Notes under the pieces: generated by a model
What the model was told of the DNA's origin: nothing
Database searches by the model: none
Seen by the model: only the letters and a program-made list of their open reading frames with translations
In this document: positions 1 to 6,005 of the stretch, piece after piece
Layout of the letters: each line of letters opens with the position of its first letter
Numbering within the stretch: the first letter of the stretch is position 1
Made by a program: the position numbers and the translations under genes
From: an uncultured Ruminococcus sp.
GTDB lineage: Bacteria; Bacillota; Clostridia; Oscillospirales; Acutalibacteraceae
Direction of reading: 5' to 3'
Length of the DNA: 6,523 bases
NCBI GenBank assembly: GCA_902773065.1
Contig: CACYDD010000024.1
Location: 1-6,523, forward strand

Positions 1-1419
1 ATTCATGAAATATTCACCATACTTTTCCCATTCGGATTTCTCATTTTGGGAGCGGCGGCTCGCCGCTGACATCAATACCACTGTCTCCACATGACCGGTT
101 CCTGGGAACATATCTACAGGTACGGAACGTTGGATTTTGTAGCCTTTTTCCTCAAAGAGTTTGATATCTCTTGCTAACGTGGCAGGGTCACAGGATACAT
201 AAACGATTCTTGAGGGGGACATATCGGAAACAGTTTGAATCAGTTCACTGCTGCAGCCTTTTCTTGGCGGGTCAAGGATAATGCAGTCGGGGCGGATATT
301 TTGCTGTTTCAGTTCTGCTGCGGCATTGGCGGCATCGGAGCAGATGAATTCAGCGTTGCTGATACCGTTTCGCTGTGCATTTTTCTTTGCATCTTCTATT
401 GCCTGTGGAATAATTTCCACTCCAATGAGGTTCTTCACCTTGTGAGCCATGGAAAGCCCTATTGTACCTGTACCGCAATACATATCAAGCAGTGTTTCAT
501 ACGGTTTTAAATCAGCAAAATCTGCCGCCATGCCATACAATTTTTCTGCCTGGTCACGGTTGACCTGATAAAAGGACAGGGGAGAGATCCTGAATTTCAG
601 CCCGCAAAGCTCATCTGTAATATAACCGTCTCCGTACAGACTGCGGCATTTTTTCCCCGTTATCACATTGGTTTTTTCGGTGTTGGTGTTCAGTACAACC
701 GTTTTTAAATTATCCAGTTCTCCACAAAGCGATTTTACAAGTTTTTCTTCATTTTTTATCTTTGGGGCATTGGCAACGATACAGACCATCAGCTCGTCTG
801 TCTTTTTTGCATGACGAAGATACAGATGTCTTAGAATGCCGCTGTGCGTTTTTTCATCATATACCGATATTTTTTCTTCATTTGCCCATTTCAGAAAAAC
901 TGCGATTGCTTTGTTGAAAGTCTTGGACTGGAGAGTGCAGCTGTCAAGAGGAATCACACGGTGACTTCTCGGTGCAAAAAAACCAACACGAATTTTACCG
1001 TTGCTGTCAACGGTAAAAGGAAGCTGTGCCTTGTTGCGGTAACAGTCGCTTGACGGTGAACCGATAATTGGTTCGATAATACTGCCGTCAACGCCGCCGA
1101 TTCTTGTCAGAGCATCATGCACTCTTTTCTGTTTGAATCTTAGTTCTGCCTCATAACTGATATGACGAAAGGTACATCCGCCGCATTTGGTGAAAATTTC
1201 ACAATCGGGGCATTGTCTGTCAGGAGAGGGGGACAGAATTTTTTCGATTTTGCCGAACGCATAGTTTTTGGCGGATTTCAGGATTTTGATTTCTGCCTTG
1301 TCACCAACCGCCGCATTCGGCACAAAAACCGCCATGCCGTCTATCCTGCAAACGCCGCTGCCCTCGGTGGTATAATCGATGATTTCTGCTGTATAAACTT
1401 CATTTTTTTTCAAGCTCAC
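1..1419 (-). CDS. rlmD: 23S rRNA (uracil-5-)-methyltransferase, TrmA/RlmD family (3' end off the window)
   Basis: This enzyme would methylate C5 of a uridine in 23S rRNA using S-adenosylmethionine, in the cytoplasm. Visible in order are an N-terminal TRAM-like RNA-binding region (about residues 5-62), an iron-sulfur cysteine set (C73, C79, C82 and probably C161, the RumA spacing), FYQVN (283-287), the SAM loop DMYCGTGT (312-319), the ILDPPRKG motif (381-388), the catalytic cysteine in VSCDP (C410) and the general-base glutamate in HVETV (E445). The GTG at 1419 is chosen because GAGGTG lies 7 bases before it; an in-frame ATG at 1434 lacks such a site and overlaps the U-run of the preceding hairpin. 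The frame is open for 473 codons to the left edge. Residues after about 451 do not look like the usual end of the family. RlmD, RlmC and the dual RlmCD type cannot be told apart here, so the symbol marks the family. Confidence 0.93.
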   Translation of the reverse strand, partial: MSLKKNEVYTAEIIDYTTEGSGVCRIDGMAVFVPNAAVGDKAEIKILKSAKNYAFGKIEKILSPSPDRQCPDCEIFTKCGGCTFRHISYEAELRFKQKRVHDALTRIGGVDGSIIEPIIGSPSSDCYRNKAQLPFTVDSNGKIRVGFFAPRSHRVIPLDSCTLQSKTFNKAIAVFLKWANEEKISVYDEKTHSGILRHLYLRHAKKTDELMVCIVANAPKIKNEEKLVKSLCGELDNLKTVVLNTNTEKTNVITGKKCRSLYGDGYITDELCGLKFRISPLSFYQVNRDQAEKLYGMAADFADLKPYETLLDMYCGTGTIGLSMAHKVKNLIGVEIIPQAIEDAKKNAQRNGISNAEFICSDAANAAAELKQQNIRPDCIILDPPRKGCSSELIQTVSDMSPSRIVYVSCDPATLARDIKLFEEKGYKIQRSVPVDMFPGTGHVETVVLMSAASRRSQNEKSEWEKYGEYFMN

Positions 1420-1426
1420 AAAAACA

Positions 1427-1432
1427 CACCTC
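1427..1432 (-). promoter_or_regulatory. Ribosome binding site deciding the GTG start of the methyltransferase
   Basis: GAGGTG on the minus strand lies 7 bases before the GTG at 1419. It falls inside the codons that would follow the alternative ATG at 1434, which argues that the shorter GTG start is the real one. Confidence 0.7.
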
Positions 1433-1434
1433 AT

Positions 1435-1481
1435 AAAAAATCAGCGGTCGGGTACTTTGGTCAGTACACTCCAACCGCTGA
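1435..1481 (-). terminator. Hairpin with U6 tract after the epimerase gene
   Basis: Read on the minus strand, the two arms form 11 consecutive pairs including one U-G: TCAGCGGTTGG against CCGACCGCTGA. A three-base bulge and an inner GTAC/GTAC stem follow, with an 8-base loop. Six T's (1440-1435) come directly after the stem. It starts 12 bases past the epimerase stop codon, so it is most simply the intrinsic terminator of that gene. Its T-run ends only 2 bases before the ribosome binding site of the methyltransferase, so it also sits in any leader of that gene and could act as an attenuator. Confidence 0.85.
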
Positions 1482-1493
1482 TGATCATTATAT

Positions 1494-2402
1494 TTATTGT
1501 TTCAGATATTTTTCTATGTATTCAAAATAGGAAGTCTTTTTCATGACTTCGTTCTGATGATCCTTGTAGTAGTCAAAATATTCTTTCAGTCCGTCATAAA
1601 GCGGAACAGTATCGGAAATGATCTCATACTGTTTTGTGACATCAAGAGAATATGCATAATCGTGGAACGGGAAATAACTGCGCTGACCATGCGAAGCATC
1701 CACATAAACCTTTTGAAGCTTTGTTCCGACAATATCATAGCATATTTCCACAAACGTATTAATATCCACAATTTCCTTGTTACCTACATTCAGAATATGC
1801 TCCCTCGGCTTTTTAGCAATCAAGGCTCCTATGATTTTGCACAGGTCATGAACATGATAAAACTGCAACGGCATTTTGCCATCTTTGGGAATATAGAACG
1901 GCATTTTTTTCATGGCACAGTCAAATACAAATCCTTCACGGTAAAGGTTCTGGTATTTTCCGTAGAAATACGGAGGACGCAGAACATAGGCATTTGGCAG
2001 CCTGTCAAGAAGCTGTTGTTCTGCTGCAATTTTGTTTGTGCCGTAATCGCCCCAAATCGTATTGACACCTGTCGGGTCGGTTTCTTTGAACGGCAGGGGA
2101 GTTGTTTCGGGATAAACCGCACTGGAGCTGATGAAAACAAAATCGCCGATTTCTCCAAGACCATCAAGGAGATTTCGCATTTCGTCAGCTGTATAAATGT
2201 TCACAGCCAACACAAGGTCAAAGCGATGATTTCTGAATTCTCCGCAAACCTCGTGCTTGTCGCCTTTAATCAAATAAACACCGTTTACCTGAGGGTGAGT
2301 ATCACGATTAAAGACAAAGACTTCGTTACCTGCATGGGCAAAGTATTCAGCAAGGTATTTGCTGACAAATACGGTTCCGCCTGTGATTAGAATTTTTTTC
2401 AT
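1494..2402 (-). CDS. NAD-dependent epimerase/dehydratase, extended SDR family, substrate unknown
   Basis: The 302-residue product is a cytoplasmic Rossmann-fold oxidoreductase related to nucleotide-sugar epimerases and dehydratases. It shows the beta-alpha-beta dinucleotide motif at the N-terminus (ITGGTVFVS, 6-14), the FISSSAVYP strand (90-98) with the usual serine, the catalytic YxxxK pair (Y120, K124), the LRPPYFYG segment (141-148) and an HVHDLCKII stretch (183-191) typical of extended SDRs. The nucleotide loop departs from the usual GxxGxxG: the second and third glycines are V11 and S14. I recall this variant as typical of a clostridial subfamily, so it need not mean loss of function. 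AGGAGA lies 9 bases before the ATG. The gene has its own promoter upstream and a terminator after its stop codon, so it is probably a single-gene unit, although no terminator separates it from the sigma gene upstream. The sequence gives no clue to the substrate. Confidence 0.9.
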   Translation of the reverse strand: MKKILITGGTVFVSKYLAEYFAHAGNEVFVFNRDTHPQVNGVYLIKGDKHEVCGEFRNHRFDLVLAVNIYTADEMRNLLDGLGEIGDFVFISSSAVYPETTPLPFKETDPTGVNTIWGDYGTNKIAAEQQLLDRLPNAYVLRPPYFYGKYQNLYREGFVFDCAMKKMPFYIPKDGKMPLQFYHVHDLCKIIGALIAKKPREHILNVGNKEIVDINTFVEICYDIVGTKLQKVYVDASHGQRSYFPFHDYAYSLDVTKQYEIISDTVPLYDGLKEYFDYYKDHQNEVMKKTSYFEYIEKYLKQ

Positions 2403-2450
2403 CGCCTGACATCTCCTGATATGAAATTTTTGCCGTTTTCCGACAATTAC

Positions 2451-2480
2451 AGTATAACACCGAATTCAGTATCAAGTCAA
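2451..2480 (-). promoter_or_regulatory. Sigma-A-type promoter for the epimerase gene
   Basis: On the minus strand TTGACT (2480-2475) is followed after 18 bases by TATACT (2456-2451). A TG one base before the -10 box makes an extended -10. Transcription would start near 2444, giving a leader of about 40 bases before the ATG at 2402. Within that leader TGTCG/CGGCA (about 2445-2431) could form a weak 5-pair hairpin; no T-run follows it. Confidence 0.8.
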
Positions 2481-2496
2481 GGCATTTAGCAGAAGT

Positions 2497-4416
2497 TCAT
2501 TCCTCATACAGATATAGACAGCCGTCATTGCAGAAAAGATAAAGTCCTGTCAGGTAGGGGGAAATACTTTTGAGTTGTCCTGCTTTTTTCATATTGCTCA
2601 GCGTTTCGTCATATTCCCAGTCGGTGCCGTTGATGATAGATTTGTTGGAATAAACACTGCCGTCTTTCAGAATGAGATAAGTACGCTCCGACATGACGGC
2701 TTCTTCAATATCTTCCGCATGACAGCCGTCGGGCAGGGGAATGACATAGGGGTCGCTGTTTTCGCTGTATTCCGAAGCAAAGCGATTGAAATAAAGGTTG
2801 TCGCTGTCGCCGTCAACAGTATAAAACGGGGGGCGCAAAGCGGCATCATACAGGTTTCCCACAACTGAACTGACATTGAGAATAGGTTCATAACCGTTTT
2901 GCACTGTGATTTTGTATTCGTCTGAGGCTGATTCATAAAGCTGAGGTTCGGCATAATATAGTGTACCGTCATTCATTAAAACGGCAATCAGGCTGTTTTG
3001 AGTATAAGCTTCCCTGATATTCTCCGCAGAAAATGTTATGCCGATGTTATCCTCGATAACAACAGGTTTTTTCTCGTCAAGAGTTTCCCCTTTGGTATTG
3101 ATAAGCGTAACAAAAAGTTTGCCGCTGTCAAGGGTATATATATGTAGGATATCATTTCTGAAGGCAACTGCAATCAGGTTTTCGGCTTTGAAATCGATTA
3201 TCTGAGGGGAATAGCCGTATTCGGAAAAATAGTAGCGGTAGCCGTCAGTCATTCTGACAAGTATTTTTTCCGAGGAGCTGTTGTCAAGGGCAATTTTCGG
3301 CTCAAGACCTTCAAAATTATCATCTAAGGTGCAGAATTCAACCATTTCGCCGCCCAGCTGACGGTAAACGATATTGTCATCTGTCACAATATGAATGTAG
3401 GGGTCAACAAAACGACAGTCGAATGATTTGACGTTTCCGTCTGTCGTAATTTCCCCTAAATCGGTAAACTTTGTTTTTTCTCCGACATAGCTTCCCGGTT
3501 CGGCAGTTTCTCCATTGTCTGTATTGGTGACAGAGAGTCCCGGTATCAATTCGGGCATTTTGATAGTGCCGTTTTTGACCAGCGTTGAAACAGTGACCGT
3601 TCCCCCTATGGCAACAGCCAACACACCTGCCACAATGCCGAATATTACTTTTTTGCCTGTAATTCCTGCACCTGCTTTTCCGACAGCTGTTACAGTATGT
3701 GCTGCCGCCGATGCTGTTGTTGCCGCTCCCGAAACAGTCAAAGAGGTTTTGCTGAGGATCTGCACCCATAAATCGGGTGAAACAGTATGACGGCACTCTT
3801 CGTCCAGAAGCCTTGACAGAAACGGCATACCGACAGCGGCAAACAGCGTGTCATTATTGTCGTGTTCATACATTTCTACTGCTTTTTTGATTTTGGAACG
3901 TGCCGTACTGAGCCTGTTTTTGACAGCACCTTCGCTGCTTTCTGTCATTTCTGCAATTTCAGTGATTGAAAAGCGATTGAAATAGTAAAGTATGACTGCC
4001 TCAAACTGAAGCTCGGAAAGTTCACTGCGCAGGATATTCATCAGAACTTCACGCTGCTGTTTATTGACTATGTACGTTTCGGGCAGTGATAATTCTTCCT
4101 CATCCCACAGTGTTTCATTAAGATACGAATCATCAACAGGCACAGGCGTTTTCTTTTTCAGGATATCCTTGCACCTGTTGACGGCAATACGATCTGTCCA
4201 TGCTTCAAATTTTGTCGGGTCGCTGAGCTGATATAAATTTTTGTAGGCTGCCAGATAAACATCCTGAACAGCATCGGCTGCATCATGCTCATTTTTCAGC
4301 AGACTCAGGCAAATGAAATAAACACGGTCTTTTGTCGCCCTGTATAATTCCTCAAAAGCATCAGCATCTCCCTGAAGTACTCTGAATACAAGGTCTGCAT
4401 TTTCGTTTGGATTCAT
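2497..4416 (-). CDS. ECF-type sigma factor fused to a transmembrane helix and an extracytoplasmic repeat domain
   Basis: The 639-residue protein has three parts. Residues 1-185 form a sigma-70 family ECF sigma factor: region 2 at about 10-90 (including DAADAVQDVYLAAYKN and the WTDRIAVNRCKD segment) and region 4 at about 118-180, with the helix-turn-helix ITEIAEMTESSEGAVKNRLS (151-170). An Ala/Thr-rich linker (about 224-255) leads to one hydrophobic helix (about 256-281, after GKK). The rest (about 285-639) is predicted to lie outside the cell and holds roughly seven units with a hydrophobic strand, a D/N-G turn and an LY/VY strand, as in a beta-propeller. Usual ECF factors are near 160-200 residues and soluble, so this is a tethered fusion. 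AGGAGG lies 7 bases before the ATG. No hairpin terminator is seen after the stop. The sigma and membrane parts are clear; the propeller fold, the signal sensed and the target promoters are inferred or unknown. Confidence 0.92.
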   Translation of the reverse strand: MNPNENADLVFRVLQGDADAFEELYRATKDRVYFICLSLLKNEHDAADAVQDVYLAAYKNLYQLSDPTKFEAWTDRIAVNRCKDILKKKTPVPVDDSYLNETLWDEEELSLPETYIVNKQQREVLMNILRSELSELQFEAVILYYFNRFSITEIAEMTESSEGAVKNRLSTARSKIKKAVEMYEHDNNDTLFAAVGMPFLSRLLDEECRHTVSPDLWVQILSKTSLTVSGAATTASAAAHTVTAVGKAGAGITGKKVIFGIVAGVLAVAIGGTVTVSTLVKNGTIKMPELIPGLSVTNTDNGETAEPGSYVGEKTKFTDLGEITTDGNVKSFDCRFVDPYIHIVTDDNIVYRQLGGEMVEFCTLDDNFEGLEPKIALDNSSSEKILVRMTDGYRYYFSEYGYSPQIIDFKAENLIAVAFRNDILHIYTLDSGKLFVTLINTKGETLDEKKPVVIEDNIGITFSAENIREAYTQNSLIAVLMNDGTLYYAEPQLYESASDEYKITVQNGYEPILNVSSVVGNLYDAALRPPFYTVDGDSDNLYFNRFASEYSENSDPYVIPLPDGCHAEDIEEAVMSERTYLILKDGSVYSNKSIINGTDWEYDETLSNMKKAGQLKSISPYLTGLYLFCNDGCLYLYEE

Positions 4417-4423
4417 TGATATT

Positions 4424-4521
4424 CCTCCTAAGATTTATTGAAGTCATTTTCCGCTTCCTGATACTGACGAATGAAATCAGAAAAGGATAGACGATTTTTG
4501 AAATTTTTTATTTTTATTATA
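4424..4521 (-). promoter_or_regulatory. Possible promoter and leader of the sigma factor gene
   Basis: A consensus TATAAT (4521-4516) lies just past the protease stop codon, in an AT-rich stretch. The matching -35 position, 17 bases upstream inside the last protease codons (GCAACA, 4544-4539), is poor. Transcription from here would give a leader of about 90 bases ending in a perfect AGGAGG (4429-4424), 7 bases before the ATG. No convincing terminator separates the protease gene from the sigma gene, so read-through from the upstream operon is also possible. Confidence 0.45.
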
Positions 4522-4527
4522 CTACAT

Positions 4528-5136
4528 TTACACCTTTTTGTTGCGAATAAGAATCGCTGCCATCAGATAAACGGAGGTCAGCAGAAGGGTGAAATTGTAT
4601 TTCGATTGCAGTAAAACCAGAAAGCCTAAACAGGCGGTAGGAATCAGTACGATAAAGGAAATGATGTCAAGCAGAAACATTGCTTTGCTGACTGGAAAAT
4701 ATCGGCATAAAAGAATATACAGTGCCTGACCGCCGTCCAGACTGTCGGCTGGCAGACTGTTGAAAACGGCAAGGGTCAGATTGGCATTGATCAGCCCCGA
4801 AAAAAACACCTGTCCTGTGATCGTGTAAAGCAGATATGACAATACAGCAAAAATAAAATTCGAGGTCACTCCTGCCAGAACGACAGCAAGTTCCTTTTTG
4901 GTGTCCATCAATGCCTTACTGCGGTCAACAATGGCAATGTCAAACAGCGTGATCCGGATTTTTTTCGGGAATGAGCCGAAACACCAAAGTACCAGAAGAT
5001 GTCCTCCCTCATGCAGAAGAACGGCAATCAGACATACCGCCGCTGTCATACCGCTGTCGTAAAGAATCACAGCTGTCATGACGGCAATTAAAGGGAAGCT
5101 TACTTCTACTGTGAAATTTTTCAGCCTGATACGCAT
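4528..5136 (-). CDS. Site-2-type intramembrane metalloprotease (M50 family), SpoIVFB-like
   Basis: The 202-residue product is a very hydrophobic multi-pass membrane protein. It carries the zinc motif HExxH as HEGGH (42-46) inside the helix around AVCLIAVLL, and the second M50 motif NxxPxxxLDGG as NSLPADSLDGG (126-136), whose D134 should be the third zinc ligand. An AGVTSN turn (88-93) matches the usual AGPxxN region with the proline replaced. Such proteases cut substrates within or next to a membrane helix; known ones release sigma factors by cutting anti-sigma factors (RseP) or a pro-sigma (SpoIVFB). The ATG follows AGGGAG by 5 bases and is only 15 bases after the M23 stop, so the two are co-transcribed. 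There is no PDZ or CBS domain, which makes it the minimal SpoIVFB-like type. SpoIVFB itself is the closest named relative by layout, but I do not give the symbol since the substrate is unknown. Confidence 0.88.
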   Translation of the reverse strand: MRIRLKNFTVEVSFPLIAVMTAVILYDSGMTAAVCLIAVLLHEGGHLLVLWCFGSFPKKIRITLFDIAIVDRSKALMDTKKELAVVLAGVTSNFIFAVLSYLLYTITGQVFFSGLINANLTLAVFNSLPADSLDGGQALYILLCRYFPVSKAMFLLDIISFIVLIPTACLGFLVLLQSKYNFTLLLTSVYLMAAILIRNKKV

Positions 5137-5151
5137 AGTTTCTCCCTGTTG

Positions 5152-5904
5152 TCAGTCAGCCCTCTCGTCGATTTTAATTACAGAGGCAGGATCAATATTT
5201 TTTCCGTCAATGAGTATCTCAAAATGCAGGTGACTTCCATATGCCTGACCACTTGAGCCGACAAGTGCGATCTTATCGCCAGCTTTGGTCTTTTTGCCTT
5301 TTTTGACAAGCAGCTTCGAGCAATGTGCATACAGTGTTTTTACGCCGTCAGCGTGTGTCAGCACAATATAGTTTCCGTAACTGCTGTCCTCCTTGGCGAT
5401 CGTCACTTCGCCGTCCAATGCAGCAAAAATCTGCGTTCCTTCATCTGCACCAAGGTCAATTCCCTTGTGGTTTTCTTTGCTGTTTTCAAGCTCCCTTTCT
5501 CCGAAAGCAGAAGTCAGTACGGTTTTTTTCAGCGGCTTTTTCATGGTCTTTTTTAAATTGCTGATGATATTTTCATTCTGTTCGTCCGCTGCATTTTCGG
5601 GGAGTGCATTGTCCTTTTCACTGTATTTTACATTATCCTCAAACGGCAGCAAGCCTTCGGCAGTATCGAGCCATACAGAATTATTGTAATGTTCATAGAA
5701 CCATGTTCCCACTGTGCTATGTACCGTCCCGCCGATCAGCTTTACGGTCACAGCTGCAAGTATTATCAGAATCGTAATGATAAGCTGAATGAGTATCAGA
5801 AGCAGACTGCGGCTTTTGCGTTTTTCTTCAATACTCTGAATATATTCTGCTTCGTTGTCCTCGGTTTCAAATTCAGTATTTCCCGTTTCTTCATAATAAT
5901 CCAT
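5152..5904 (-). CDS. Membrane-anchored M23/LytM peptidase-domain protein, SpoIVFA/SpoIIQ-like
   Basis: The 250-residue protein has an acidic cytoplasmic N-terminus (1-26), a basic patch (EKRKSRS), one transmembrane helix (about 33-58), a spacer and a C-terminal LytM domain (about 128-243). The full zinc-peptidase set is visible: H146 and D150 in HKGID, H194 in LYAHCS, and H225/H227 in HLH. It may therefore cut peptidoglycan peptide bridges outside the membrane, or only bind the wall or a partner. The ATG at 5904 is chosen because AGGAGG lies exactly 7 bases before it; the frame is open further upstream to 6006, but that extension runs through the terminator hairpin and has no ribosome binding site. 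The gene order M23 then site-2 protease matches spoIVFA-spoIVFB of Bacillus, where the M23-like protein anchors and holds back the protease. Bacillus SpoIVFA lacks the catalytic residues; this one keeps them. Confidence 0.88.
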   Translation of the reverse strand: MDYYEETGNTEFETEDNEAEYIQSIEEKRKSRSLLLILIQLIITILIILAAVTVKLIGGTVHSTVGTWFYEHYNNSVWLDTAEGLLPFEDNVKYSEKDNALPENAADEQNENIISNLKKTMKKPLKKTVLTSAFGERELENSKENHKGIDLGADEGTQIFAALDGEVTIAKEDSSYGNYIVLTHADGVKTLYAHCSKLLVKKGKKTKAGDKIALVGSSGQAYGSHLHFEILIDGKNIDPASVIKIDERAD

Positions 5905-5911
5905 TCCATAT

Positions 5912-5917
5912 CCTCCT
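5912..5917 (-). promoter_or_regulatory. Ribosome binding site deciding the M23 gene start
   Basis: A perfect AGGAGG on the minus strand lies 7 bases before the ATG at 5904. This favours that start over the longer open frame reaching 6006. An AT-rich CATATATATT just upstream (about 5936-5927) could be part of a promoter, but no convincing -35 box accompanies it. Confidence 0.8.
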
Positions 5918-5960
5918 TTGGTTTTGTAATATATATGAAGAAACAGCGAAAAAAATAACG

Positions 5961-6002
5961 AAAAACAGCAGGGGAGAGCCAAAAACTTCCTCTGCTGTTT
6001 TT
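5961..6002 (-). terminator. Intrinsic terminator after the VanY-like gene
   Basis: An 11-pair perfect stem (AAAAACAGCAG against CTGCTGTTTTT) with three further inner pairs closes a loop of about 14 bases. It begins 3 bases past the stop codon of the VanY-like gene. On the minus strand T's follow the stem and a second T7 run comes shortly after; the A/T-rich arms would let it work in both directions. It should separate the VanY-like gene from the M23/protease operon, which would then need a promoter between about 5960 and 5918. Confidence 0.88.
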
Positions 6003-6005
6003 GCA

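Noticed and set aside
1403..1410. A8 run in the first codons of the methyltransferase as a phase-variable slippage site
   Set aside because: A single eight-base run of lysine/asparagine codons is ordinary for this base composition, and a housekeeping rRNA methyltransferase is an unlikely phase-variable target.
1497..2390. A 297-codon open frame on the plus strand
   Set aside because: It mirrors the well-supported epimerase gene on the other strand, has no family motifs, and its Cys/Phe/Ile-rich make-up is typical of an antisense shadow.
4440..4521. ECF-style autoregulated promoter in the sigma gene leader (GCAAC-like -35 and a CGTC motif near 4485)
   Set aside because: The elements are not at the right spacing from each other, and short motifs like these occur by chance in AT-rich DNA.
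5918..5960. Sporulation sigma-E-like promoter before the M23 gene (CATATATA resembling CATACAAT)
   Set aside because: The -10 match is partial and no acceptable -35 lies 14-15 bases upstream, so the support is too weak to call.
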